Notes under the pieces: generated by a model
Seen by the model: only the letters and a program-made list of their open reading frames with translations
Databases searched by the model: none
What the model was told of the DNA's origin: nothing
DNA from: Lophius americanus
Lineage: Eukaryota; Chordata; Actinopteri; Lophiiformes; Lophiidae
Assembly (NCBI GenBank): GCA_037951165.1
Contig: JBBDHG010000492.1
Location: 1-64,000 of the forward strand
Direction: 5' to 3'
DNA: 64,000 nt
Shown: positions 1-10,567 of the stretch, piece after piece
How positions within the stretch are numbered: the first letter of the stretch is position 1
Layout: each line of letters begins with the position of its first letter
Position numbers and translations under genes: made by a program

Positions 1-9
1 GCAGCTCCG

Positions 10-20
10 TGGCCAAGTGG
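10..20 (+). promoter_or_regulatory. Pol III A box (representative)
   Basis: TGGCCAAGTGG matches the eukaryotic tRNA A-box consensus (TRGCNNARYGG). It is kept in most units, with T, A or C changes downstream of it. It is destroyed in the L-prime subclass, where eight bases (CCAAGTGG) are missing. Transcription is inferred, not shown. Confidence 0.85.
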
Positions 21-52
21 TTAAGGCACTTGCCTTGGGATCCGCGGTGCTG

Positions 53-63
53 GGTTCGAGTCC
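53..63 (+). promoter_or_regulatory. Pol III B box (representative)
   Basis: GGTTCGAGTCC matches the TFIIIC-binding B-box consensus GGTTCGANTCC. It lies 32 bp after the A box, within the normal tRNA range. Some units have GGTTTGAG (for example 721-728), a C-to-T change at the CpG. One has GGTTCGGGTCC near 61480, and the unit at 54598 has lost the box by deletion. Confidence 0.87.
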
Positions 64-125
64 CACTCAGCACAATTGAATTCACTCAGTTGTGTATTAG
101 ATTAACTGTCAAGATTCTTAAATGA

Positions 126-133
126 TAAATATA
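126..133 (+). promoter_or_regulatory. TATA-like box upstream of the following core
   Basis: TAAATATA at the end of an L spacer lies 31 to 24 bp upstream of the next core's first base (157). Some eukaryotic tRNA genes have an upstream TATA-like element around this distance. S spacers have TAAATACA instead, so the presence of the element depends on which spacer precedes the core. Function is inferred. Confidence 0.4.
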
Positions 134-154
134 AGAAACGATGTGTGCTATTCA

Positions 155-273
155 GCAGCTCAATGGCCAAGTGGTTAAGGCACTTGCCTTGGATCCGCGG
201 TGCTGGGTTCGAGTCCCATTCAGCACAATTGAATTCTTAAAGGATAAATACAAGAAACGATGTGTGCTATTCA
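155..273 (+). repeat. S monomer with a one-base deletion (119 bp)
   Basis: This S unit reads CCTTGGATCC where other units read CCTTGGGATCC, so it is 119 rather than 120 bp. The lost G falls at the anticodon position of the core. The short spacer is GAATTCTTAAAGGATAAATA followed by CAAGAAACGATG. Confidence 0.85.
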
Positions 274-821
274 GCAGCTCCGTGGCCAAGTGGTTAAGGC
301 ACTTGCCTTGGGATCCGCGGTGTTGGGTTCGAGTCCCACTCAGCACAATTGAATTCACTCAGTTGTGTATTAGATTAACTGTCAAGATTCTTAAATGATA
401 AATATAAGAAACGATGTGTGCTATTCAGCAGCTCAATGGCCAAGTGGTTAAGGCACTTGCCTTGGGATCCGCGGTGCTGGGTTCGAGTCCCACTCAGCAC
501 AATTGAATTCTAAAAGGATAAATACAAGAAACGATGTGTGCTATTCAGCAGCTCCGTGGCCAAGTGGTTAAGGCACTTGCCTTGGGATCCGCGGTGTTGG
601 GTTCGAGTCCCACTCAGCACAATTGAATTCTTAAAGGATAAATACAAGAAGCGATGTGTGCTATTCAGCAGCTCCGTGGCCAAGTGGTTAAGGCACTTGC
701 CTTGGGATCCGCGGTGCTGGGTTTGAGTCCCACTCAGCACAATTGAATTCACTCAGTTGTGTATTAGATTAACTGTCAAGATTCTTAAATGATAAATATA
801 AGAAACAATGTGTGCTATTCA

Positions 822-975
822 GCAGCTCCGTGGCCAAGTGGTTAAGGCACTTGCCTTGGGATCCGCGGTGTTGGGTTCGAGTCCCACTCAGCACAATTGA
901 ATTCACTCAGTTGTGTTTTAGATTAACTGTCAAGATTCTTAAATGATAAATATAAGAAACGATGTGTGCTATTCA
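822..975 (+). repeat. TTTT-bearing L monomer
   Basis: An L unit with two diagnostic changes: it follows AAACAATG instead of AAACGATG, and its spacer reads GTGTTTTAG instead of GTGTATTAG. The change makes TTTT at 916-919. It is the first member of the 420-bp trimer. Confidence 0.85.
916..919 (+). terminator. Candidate Pol III terminator TTTT
   Basis: Pol III terminates at runs of four or more T on the non-template strand. The usual L and S units have no such run on the + strand. TTTT arises only in this L variant (an A-to-T change). Other copies seen: 7398, 9026, 13624, 14712, 15140, 17204, 29388, 42274, 44098, 44518, 47712, 52610, 53030, 54152, 54956, 55376, 55530, 55950, 57064, 59282, 61098, 62152 and 63976. 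Confidence 0.45.
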
Positions 976-1095
976 GCAGCTCAATGGCCAAGTGGTTAAA
1001 GCACTTGCCTTGGGATCCGCGGTGCTGGGTTCGAGTCCCACTCAGCACAATTGAATTCTTAAAGGATAAATACAAGAAACGATGTGTGCTATTCA

Positions 1096-1241
1096 GCAGC
1101 TCCGTGGTTAAGGCACTTGCCTTGGGATCCGCGGTGTTGGGTTCGAGTCCCACTCAGCACAATTGAATTCACTCAGTTGTGTATTAGATTAACTGTCAAG
1201 ATTCTTAAATGATAAATATAAGAAACGATGTGTGCTATTCA
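1096..1241 (+). pseudogene. L-prime monomer (146 bp) with A-box deletion
   Basis: This unit reads CTCCGTGGTTAAGGC. Compared with CTCCGTGGCCAAGTGGTTAAGG, eight bases are missing, removing half of the A box and of the D loop (GTGG direct repeats flank the loss). The B box is intact. The period drops from 154 to 146 bp. The defect recurs as the third member of the 420-bp trimer, so it has been amplified after it arose. A promoter-dead core is the simplest reading. Confidence 0.8.
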
Positions 1242-1243
1242 GC

Positions 1244-1315
1244 AGCTCAATGGCCAAGTGGTTAAGGCACTTACCTTGGCATCAGAGTTGTTGGGTTCGA
1301 GTCCCATTCAGCACA
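1244..1315 (+). pseudogene. tRNA-like core, TTACCTTGGCATC class
   Basis: A recurrent core class with ACTTACCTTGGCATCAG in the anticodon arm. TGG is at 1277-1279 but position 37 is C, and the 30-40 stem pair is lost. A and B boxes are intact. It recurs throughout, for example near 9352, 12554, 15466, 27376 and 42600. It is a further-decayed anticodon arm, supporting selection-free or promoter-only maintenance rather than a translational role. Confidence 0.7.
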
Positions 1316-1515
1316 ATTGAATTCTTAAAGGATAAATACAAGAAACGATGTGTGCTATTCAGCAGCTCCGTGGCCAAGTGGTTAAGGCACTTGCCTTGGG
1401 ATCCGCGGTGCTGGGTTCGAGTCCCACTCAGCACAATTGAATTCTCTCAGTTGTGTATTAGATTAACTGTCAAGATTCTTAAATGATAAATATAAGAAAC
1501 GATGTGTGCTATTCA

Positions 1516-1635
1516 GCAGCTCAATGGCCAAGTGGTTAAGGCACTTGCCTTGGGATCAGAGTTGTTGGGTTCGAGTCCCATTCAGCACAATTGAATTCTT
1601 AAAGGATAAATACAAGAAACGATGTGTGCTATTCA
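1516..1635 (+). repeat. Representative S monomer (120 bp), GATCAGAG core class
   Basis: A standard S unit with CTCAATGG before the A box, the GATCAGAGTTGTTGGG variant between anticodon loop and T arm, and CCCATTCAG after the B box. The core at 1518-1589 has TGG at 1551-1553. In this class the anticodon stem gains a U-A pair compared with the CCGCGG class but is still incomplete. The spacer TTAAAGGATAAATACAAG corresponds to the L spacer without 34 bp. Confidence 0.9.
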
Positions 1636-2596
1636 GCAGCTCCATGGCCAAGTGGTTAAGGCACTTGCCTTGGGATCCGCGGTGCTGGGTTCGAGTCCCA
1701 CTCAGCACAATTGAATTCACTCAGTTGTGTATTAGATTAACTGTCAAGATTCTTAAATGATAAATATAAGAAACGATGTGTGCTATTCAGCAGCTCAATG
1801 GCCAAGTGGTTAAGGCACTTGCCTTGGGATCCGCGGTGCTGGGTTCGAGTCCCACTCAGCACAATTGAATTCTAAAAGGATAAATACAAGAAACGATGTG
1901 TGCTATTCAGCAGCTCCGTGGCCAAGTGGTTAAGGCACTTGCCTTGGGATCCGCGGTGTTGGGTTCGAGTCCCACTCAGCACAATTGAATTCACTCAGTT
2001 GTGTATTAGATTAACTGTCAAGATTCTTAAATGATAAATATAAGAAACGATGTGTGCTATTCAGCAGCTCAATGGCCAAGTGGTTAAGGCACTTGCCTTG
2101 GGATCAGAGTTGTTGGGTTCGAGTCCCATTCAGCACAATTGAATTCTTAAAGGATAAATACAAGAAACGATGTGTGCTATTCAGCAGCTCCGTGGCCAAG
2201 TGGTTAAGGCACTTGCCTTGGGATCCGCGGTGCTGGGTTCGAGTCCCACTCAGCACAATTGAATTCACTCAGTTGTGTATTAGATTAACTGTCAAGATTC
2301 TTAAATGATAAATATAAGAAACGATGTGTGCTATTCAGCAGCTCCGTGGCCAAGTGGTTAAGGCACTTGCCTTGGGATCCGCGGTGTTGGGTTCGAGTCC
2401 CACTCAGCACAATTGAATTCACTCAGTTGTGTATTAGATTAACTGTCAAGATTCTTAAATGATAAATATAAGAAACGATGTGTGCTATTCAGCAGCTCAA
2501 TGGCCAAGTGGTTAAGGCACTTGCCTTGGGATCAGAGTTGTTGGGTTCGAGTCCCATTCAGCACAATTGAATTCTTAAAGGATAAATACAAGAAAC

Positions 2597-4942
2597 GATG
2601 TGTGCTATTCAGCAGCTCCGTGGCCAAGTGGTTAAGGCACTTGCCTTGGGATCCGCGGTGCTGGGTTCGAGTCCCACTCAGCACAATTGAATTCACTCAG
2701 TTGTGTATTAGATTAACTGTCAAGATTCTTAAATGATAAATATAAGAAACGATGTGTGCTATTCAGCAGCTCAATGGCCAAGTGGTTAAGGCACTTGCCT
2801 TGGGATCCGCGGTGCTGGGTTCGAGTCCCACTCAGCACAATTGAATTCTAAAAGGATAAATACAAGAAACGATGTGTGCTATTCAGCAGCTCCGTGGCCA
2901 AGTGGTTAAGGCACTTGCCTTGGGATCCGCGGTGTTGGGTTCGAGTCCCACTCAGCACAATTGAATTCACTCAGTTGTGTATTAGATTAACTGTCAAGAT
3001 TCTTAAATGATAAATATAAGAAACGATGTGTGCTATTCAGCAGCTCAATGGCCAAGTGGTTAAGGCACTTGCCTTGGGATCAGAGTTGTTGGGTTCGAGT
3101 CCCATTCAGCACAATTGAATTCTTAAAGGATAAATACAAGAAACGATGTGTGCTATTCAGCAGCTCCGTGGCCAAGTGGTTAAGGCACTTGCCTTGGGAT
3201 CCGCGGTGCTGGGTTCGAGTCCCACTCAGCACAATTGAATTCACTCAGTTGTGTATTAGATTAACTGTCAAGATTCTTAAATGATAAATATAAGAAACGA
3301 TGTGTGCTATTCAGCAGCTCAATGGCCAAGTGGTTAAGGCACTTGCCTTGGGATCAGAGTTGTTGGGTTCGAGTCCCATTCAGCACAATTGAATTCTTAA
3401 AGGATAAATACAAGAAACGATGTGTGCTATTCAGCAGCTCCGTGGCCAAGTGGTTAAGGCACTTGCCTTGGGATCGGCGGTGCTGGGTTCGAGTCCCACT
3501 CAGCACAATTGAATTCACTCAGTTGTGTATTAGATTAACTGTCAAGATTCTTAAATGATAAATATAAGAAACGATGTGTGCTATTCAGCAGCTCAATGGC
3601 CAAGTGGTTAAGGCACTTGCCTTGGGATCAGAGTTGTTGGGTTCGAGTCCCATTCAGCACAATTGAATTCTTAAAGGATAAATACAAGAAACGATGTGTG
3701 CTATTCAGCAGCTCCGTGGCCAAGTGGTTAAGGCACTTGCCTTGGGATCCGCGGTGCTGGGTTCGAGTCCCACTCAGCACAATTGAATTCACTCAGTTGT
3801 GTATTAGATTAACTGTCAAGATTCTTAAATGATAAATATAAGAAACAATGTGTGCTATTCAGCAGCTCAATGGCCAAGTGGTTAAGGCACTTGCCTTGGG
3901 ATCCGCGGTGCTGGGTTCGAGTCCCATTCAGCACAATTGAATTCTTAAAGGATAAATACAAGAAACGATGTGTGCTATTCAGCAGCTCCGTGGCCAAGTG
4001 GTTAAGGCACTTGCCTTGGGATCCGCGGTGTTGGGTTCGAGTCCCACTCAGCACAATTGAATTCACTCAGTTGTGTATTAGATTAACTGTCAAGATTCTT
4101 AAATGATAAATATAAGAAACGATGTGTGCTATTCAGCAGCTCAATGGCCAAGTGGTTAAGGCACTTGCCTTGGGATCCGCGGTGCTGGGTTCGAGTCCCA
4201 CTCAGCACAATTGAATTCTAAAAGGATAAATACAAGAAACGATGTGTGCTATTCAGCAGCTCCGTGGCCAAGTGGTTAAGGCACTTGCCTTGGGATCCGC
4301 GGTGTTGGGTTCGAGTCCCACTCAGCACAATTGAATTCACTCAGTTGTGTATTAGATTAACTGTCAAGATTCTTAAATGATAAATATAAGAAACGATGTG
4401 TGCTATTCAGCAGCTCAATGGCCAAGTGGTTAAGGCACTTGCCTTGGGATCAGAGTTGTTGGGTTCGAGTCCCATTCAGCACAATTGAATTCTTAAAGGA
4501 TAAATACAAGAAACGATGTGTGCTAATTCAGCAGCTCCGTGGCCAAGTGGTTAAGGCACTTGCCTTGGGATCCGCGGTGCTGGGTTCGAGTCCCACTCAG
4601 CACAATTGAATTCACTCAGTTGTGTATTAGATTAACTGTCAAGATTCTTAAATGATAAATATAAGAAACGATGTGTGCTATTCAGCAGCTCAATGGCCAA
4701 GTGGTTAAGGCACTTGCCTTGGGTCCGCGGTGCTGGGTTCGAGTCCCACTCAGCACAATTGAATTCTTAAAGGATAAATACAAGAAGCGATGTGTGCTAT
4801 TCAGCAGCTCCGTGGCCAAGTGGTTAAGGCACTTGCCTTGGGATCCGCGGTGCTGGGTTCGAGTCCCACTCAGCACAATTGAATTCACTCAGTTGTGTAT
4901 TAGATTAACTGTCAAGATTCTTAAATGATAAATATAAGAAAC
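2597..4942 (+). repeat. 2346-bp segmental duplication, copy 1
   Basis: Sequence matches 4943-7288 at an offset of 2346 bp; the uninterrupted match runs about 2621-4942. Shared rare changes show common descent: GATCGGCGG near 3474, AAACAATG near 3846, an extra A in GCTAATTCAG near 4525, and a lost A in TTGGGTCCGCGG near 4724. Boundaries are approximate because the flanks are the same repeat. Confidence 0.9.
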
Positions 4943-7288
4943 GATGTGTGCTATTCAGCAGCTCAATGGCCAAGTGGTTAAGGCACTTGCCTTGGGATCC
5001 GCGGTGCTGGGTTCGAGTCCCACTCAGCACAATTGAATTCACTCAGTTGTGTATTAGATTAACTGTCAAGATTCTTAAATGATAAATATAAGAAACGATG
5101 TGTGCTATTCAGCAGCTCAATGGCCAAGTGGTTAAGGCACTTGCCTTGGGATCCGCGGTGCTGGGTTCGAGTCCCACTCAGCACAATTGAATTCTAAAAG
5201 GATAAATACAAGAAACGATGTGTGCTATTCAGCAGCTCCGTGGCCAAGTGGTTAAGGCACTTGCCTTGGGATCCGCGGTGTTGGGTTCGAGTCCCACTCA
5301 GCACAATTGAATTCACTCAGTTGTGTATTAGATTAACTGTCAAGATTCTTAAATGATAAATATAAGAAACGATGTGTGCTATTCAGCAGCTCAATGGCCA
5401 AGTGGTTAAGGCACTTGCCTTGGGATCAGAGTTGTTGGGTTCGAGTCCCATTCAGCACAATTGAATTCTTAAAGGATAAATACAAGAAACGATGTGTGCT
5501 ATTCAGCAGCTCCGTGGCCAAGTGGTTAAGGCACTTGCCTTGGGATCCGCGGTGCTGGGTTCGAGTCCCACTCAGCACAATTGAATTCACTCAGTTGTGT
5601 ATTAGATTAACTGTCAAGATTCTTAAATGATAAATATAAGAAACGATGTGTGCTATTCAGCAGCTCAATGGCCAAGTGGTTAAGGCACTTGCCTTGGGAT
5701 CAGAGTTGTTGGGTTCGAGTCCCATTCAGCACAATTGAATTCTTAAAGGATAAATACAAGAAACGATGTGTGCTATTCAGCAGCTCCGTGGCCAAGTGGT
5801 TAAGGCACTTGCCTTGGGATCGGCGGTGCTGGGTTCGAGTCCCACTCAGCACAATTGAATTCACTCAGTTGTGTATTAGATTAACTGTCAAGATTCTTAA
5901 ATGATAAATATAAGAAACGATGTGTGCTATTCAGCAGCTCAATGGCCAAGTGGTTAAGGCACTTGCCTTGGGATCAGAGTTGTTGGGTTCGAGTCCCATT
6001 CAGCACAATTGAATTCTTAAAGGATAAATACAAGAAACGATGTGTGCTATTCAGCAGCTCCGTGGCCAAGTGGTTAAGGCACTTGCCTTGGGATCCGCGG
6101 TGCTGGGTTCGAGTCCCACTCAGCACAATTGAATTCACTCAGTTGTGTATTAGATTAACTGTCAAGATTCTTAAATGATAAATATAAGAAACAATGTGTG
6201 CTATTCAGCAGCTCAATGGCCAAGTGGTTAAGGCACTTGCCTTGGGATCCGCGGTGCTGGGTTCGAGTCCCATTCAGCACAATTGAATTCTTAAAGGATA
6301 AATACAAGAAACGATGTGTGCTATTCAGCAGCTCCGTGGCCAAGTGGTTAAGGCACTTGCCTTGGGATCCGCGGTGTTGGGTTCGAGTCCCACTCAGCAC
6401 AATTGAATTCACTCAGTTGTGTATTAGATTAACTGTCAAGATTCTTAAATGATAAATATAAGAAACGATGTGTGCTATTCAGCAGCTCAATGGCCAAGTG
6501 GTTAAGGCACTTGCCTTGGGATCCGCGGTGCTGGGTTCGAGTCCCACTCAGCACAATTGAATTCTAAAAGGATAAATACAAGAAACGATGTGTGCTATTC
6601 AGCAGCTCCGTGGCCAAGTGGTTAAGGCACTTGCCTTGGGATCCGCGGTGTTGGGTTCGAGTCCCACTCAGCACAATTGAATTCACTCAGTTGTGTATTA
6701 GATTAACTGTCAAGATTCTTAAATGATAAATATAAGAAACGATGTGTGCTATTCAGCAGCTCAATGGCCAAGTGGTTAAGGCACTTGCCTTGGGATCAGA
6801 GTTGTTGGGTTCGAGTCCCATTCAGCACAATTGAATTCTTAAAGGATAAATACAAGAAACGATGTGTGCTAATTCAGCAGCTCCGTGGCCAAGTGGTTAA
6901 GGCACTTGCCTTGGGATCCGCGGTGCTGGGTTCGAGTCCCACTCAGCACAATTGAATTCACTCAGTTGTGTATTAGATTAACTGTCAAGATTCTTAAATG
7001 ATAAATATAAGAAACGATGTGTGCTATTCAGCAGCTCAATGGCCAAGTGGTTAAGGCACTTGCCTTGGGTCCGCGGTGCTGGGTTCGAGTCCCACTCAGC
7101 ACAATTGAATTCTTAAAGGATAAATACAAGAAGCGATGTGTGCTATTCAGCAGCTCCGTGGCCAAGTGGTTAAGGCACTTGCCTTGGGATCCGCGGTGCT
7201 GGGTTCGAGTCCCACTCAGCACAATTGAATTCACTCAGTTGTGTATTAGATTAACTGTCAAGATTCTTAAATGATAAATATAAGAAAC
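4943..7288 (+). repeat. 2346-bp segmental duplication, copy 2
   Basis: Tandem copy of 2597-4942. The four rare markers recur here (GATCGGCGG near 5820, AAACAATG near 6192, GCTAATTCAG near 6871, TTGGGTCCGCGG near 7070). The match ends at 7289, where the next unit begins with AAACAATG and a CCGTGG core instead. Confidence 0.9.
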
Positions 7289-10173
7289 AATGTGTGCTAT
7301 TCAGCAGCTCCGTGGCCAAGTGGTTAAGGCACTTGCCTTGGGATCCGCGGGGTTGGGTTCGAGTCCCACTCAGCACAATTGAATTCACTCAGTTGTGTTT
7401 TAGATTAACTGTCAAGATTCTTAAATGATAAATATAAGAAACGATGTGTGCTATTCAGCAGCTCAATGGCCAAGTGGTTAAAGCACTTGCCTTGGGATCC
7501 GCGGTGCTGGGTTCGAGTCCCACTCAGCACAATTGAATTCTTAAAGGATAAATACAAGAAACGATGTGTGCTATTCAGCAGCTCCGTGGTTAAGGCACTT
7601 GCCTTGGGATCCGCGGTGTTGGGTTCGAGTCCCACTCAGCACAATTGAATTCACTCAGTTGTGTATTAGATTAACTGTCAAGATTCTTAAATGATAAATA
7701 TATGAAACGATGTGTGCTATTCAGCAGCTCAATGGCCAAGTGGTTAAGGCACTTGCCTTGGGATCAGAGTTGTTGGGTTCGAGTCCCATTCAGCACAATT
7801 GAATTCTTAAAGGATAAATACAAGAAACGATGTGTGCTATTCAGCAGCTCCGTGGTTAAGGCACTTGCCTTGGGATCCGCGGTGTTGGGTTCGAGTCCCA
7901 CTCAGCACAATTGAATTCACTCAGTTGTGTATTAGATTAACTGTCAAGATTCTTAAATGATAAATATAAGAAACGATGTGTGCTATTCAGCAGCTCAATG
8001 GCCAAGTGGTTAAGGCACTTGCCTTGGGATCCGCGGTGCTGGGTTCGAGTCCCACTCAGCACAATTGAATTCTAAAAGGATAAATACAAGAAACGATGTG
8101 TGCTATTCAGCAGCTCCGTGGCCAAGTGGTTAAGGCACTTGCCTTGGGATCCGCGGTGTTGGGTTCGAGTCCCACTCAGCACAATTGAATTCACTCAGTT
8201 GTGTATTAGATTAACTGTCAAGATTCTTAAATGATAAATATAAGAAACGATGTGTGCTATTCAGCAGCTCAATGGCCAAGTGGTTAAGGCACTTGCCTTG
8301 GGATCAGAGTTGTTGGGTTCGAGTCCCATTCAGCACAATTGAATTCTTAAAGGATAAATACAAGAAACGATGTGTGCTATTCAGCAGCTCCGTGGCCAAG
8401 TGGTTAAGGCACTTGCCTTGGGATCCGCGGTGCTGGGTTCGAGTCCCACTCAGCACAATTGAATTCTTAAAGGATAAATACAAGAAACGATGTGTGCTAT
8501 TCAGCAGCTCCGTGGCCAAGTGGTTAAGGCACTTGCCTTGGGATCCGCGGTGCTGGGTTCGAGTCCCACTCAGCACAATTGAATTCACTCAGTTGTGTAT
8601 TAGATTAACTGTCAAGATTCTTAAATGATAAATATAAGAAACGATGTGTGCTATTCAGCAGCTCAATGGCCAAGTGGTTAAGGCACTTGCCTTGGGATCC
8701 GCGGTGCTGGGTTCGAGTCCCACTCAGCACAATTGAATTCTTAAAGGATAAATACAAGAAGCGATGTGTGCTATTCAGCAGCTCCGTGGCCAAGTGGTTA
8801 AGGCACTTGCCTTGGGATCCGCGGTGCTGGGTTCGAGTCCCACTCAGCACAATTGAATTCACTCAGTTGTGTATTAGATTAACTGTCAAGATTCTTAAAT
8901 GATAAATATAAGAAACAATGTGTGCTATTCAGCAGCTCCGTGGCCAAGTGGTTAAGGCACTTGCCTTGGGATCCGCGGTGTTGGGTTCGAGTCCCACTCA
9001 GCACAATTGAATTCACTCAGTTGTGTTTTAGATTAACTGTCAAGATTCTTAAATGATAAATATAAGAAACGATGTGTGCTATTCAGCAGCTCAATGGCCA
9101 AGTGGTTAAAGCACTTGCCTTGGGATCCGCGGTGCTGGGTTCGAGTCCCACTCAGCACAATTGAATTCTTAAAGGATAAATACAAGAAACGATGTGTGCT
9201 ATTCAGCAGCTCCGTGGTTAAGGCACTTGCCTTGGGATCCGCGGTGCTGGGTTCGAGTCCCACTCAGCACAATTGAATTCTCTCAGTTGTGTATTAGATT
9301 AACTGTCAAGATTCTTAAATGATAAATATAAGAAACGATGTGTGCTATTCAGCAGCTCAATGGCCAAGTGGTTAAGGCACTTACCTTGGCATCAGAGTTG
9401 TTGGGTTCGAGTCCCATTCAGCACAATTGAATTCTTAAAGGATAAATACAAGAAACGATGTGTGCTATTCAGCAGCTCCGTGGCCAAGTGGTTAAGGCAC
9501 TTACCTTGGCATCAGAGTTGTTGGGTTCGAGTCCCACTCAGCACAATTGAATTCACTCAGTTGTGTATTAGATTAACTGTCAAGATTCTTAAATGATAAA
9601 TATAAGAAACGATGTGTGCTATTCAGCAGCTCAATGGCCAAGTGGTTAAGGCACTTGCCTTGGGATCCGCGGTGCTGGGTTCGAGTCCCATTCAGCACAA
9701 TTGAATTCTTAAAGGATAAATACAAGAAACGATGTGTGCTATTCAGCAGCTCCGTGGCCAAGTGGTTAAGGCACTTGCCTTGGGATCCGCGGTGTTGGGT
9801 TCGAGTCCCACTCAGCACAATTGAATTCACTCAGTTGTGTATTAGATTAACTGTCAAGATTCTTAAATGATAAATATAAGAAACGATGTGTGCTATTCAG
9901 CAGCTCAATGGCCAAGTGGTTAAGGCACTTGCCTTGGGATCAGAGTTGTTGGGTTCGAGTCCCATTCAGCACAATTGAATTCTTAAAGGATAAATACAAG
10001 AAACGATGTGTGCTATTCAGCAGCTCCGTGGCCAAGTGGTTAAGGCACTTGCCTTGGGATCCGCGGTGCTGGGTTCGAGTCCCACTCAGCACAATTGAAT
10101 TCACTCAGTTGTGTATTAGATTAACTGTCAAGATTCTTAAATGATAAATATAAGAAACGATGTGTGCTATTCA

Positions 10174-10567
10174 GCAGCTCAATGGCCAAGTGGTTAAGGC
10201 ACTTGCCTTGGGATCAGAGTTGTTGGGTTCGAGTCCCATTCAGCACAATTGAATTCTTAAAGGATAAATATAAGAAACGATGTGTGCTATTCAGCAGCTC
10301 AATGGCCAAGTGGTTAAGGCACTTGCCTTGGGATCAGAGTTGTTGGGTTCGAGTCCCATTCAGCACAATTGAATTCTTAAAGGATAAATACAAGAAACGA
10401 TGTGTGCTATTCAGCAGCTCCGTGGCCAAGTGGTTAAGGCACTTGCCTTGGGATCCGCGGTGCTGGGTTCGAGTCCCACTCAGCACAATTGAATTCACTC
10501 AGTTGTGTATTAGATTAACTGTCAAGATTCTTAAATGATAAATATAAGAAACGATGTGTGCTATTCA
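10174..10567 (+). repeat. S-S-L run with a hybrid spacer
   Basis: Two S units then an L unit. The first S spacer reads AGGATAAATATAAG (10261-10274), which is S-type at its start (AGG) and L-type at its end (TATAAG rather than TACAAG). It looks like a crossover or conversion product between S and L spacers, and it restores the TATA-like string in an S context. Confidence 0.7.

Larger units (their letters stand above)
3..74 (+). pseudogene. Representative tRNA-like core, TGG at the anticodon position
   Basis: Folded by hand as a 72-nt type-I tRNA. U8 is at 10. The D stem is 12-14 with 25-27 (GCC/GGC), with an A-A pair at positions 13-22; the D arm resembles Ser/Leu tRNAs. The anticodon loop is 34-40 with TGG at 36-38 and G37. 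A four-base variable region is at 46-49, the T arm is TGGG/CCCA around loop 55-61, the 3' strand TCAGCAC is 67-73 and A74 is the discriminator. Defects: the anticodon stem 29-33/41-45 has only about two pairs, and the 5' strand 3-9 does not pair with 67-73. A charged functional tRNA is unlikely. A tRNA-derived element or pseudo-tRNA is the best description; nominal proline identity is weak. Confidence 0.75.
1..154 (+). repeat. Representative L monomer (154 bp)
   Basis: This L unit has a core with the CCGCGGTGCT version of the anticodon-to-T-arm region, then CAATTGAATTC, then the long spacer (CACTCAGTTGTG, TATTAGATTAACTGTC, AAGATTCTTAAATG, ATAAATATAAG, AAACGATGTGTGCTATTCA). The next unit starts at 155, so the period is 154 bp. 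L units usually carry CCGTGG just before the A box and CCCACTCAG after the B box. The spacer has in-frame stops, which is why reading frames end in it. Confidence 0.95.
1..2596 (+). repeat. Mixed L/S region
   Basis: Monomers alternate irregularly: L, S, L, S, S, L, then a TTTT-L/S/L-prime trimer at 822-1241, then mostly 274-bp dimers and a single L at 2338-2491. It carries CCGCGG, GATCAGAG and TTACCTTGGCATC core classes. Nothing besides the repeat is present. Confidence 0.9.

Noticed and set aside
3..74. Cluster of functional tRNA-Pro(TGG) genes
   Set aside because: TGG is at the anticodon position, but the acceptor stem is absent and the anticodon stem mostly unpaired in all main classes. 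A normal tRNA gene cluster would keep these.
116..133. Origin or ARS-like AT-rich element in the L spacer
   Set aside because: The AT-rich string is short and simply part of the spacer; nothing distinguishes it as an origin without functional data.
1..154. Hammerhead ribozyme as in schistosome tRNA-like satellites
   Set aside because: GAAAC occurs in AAGAAACGATG, but no CTGANGA core motif was found at suitable spacing on either strand of the monomer.
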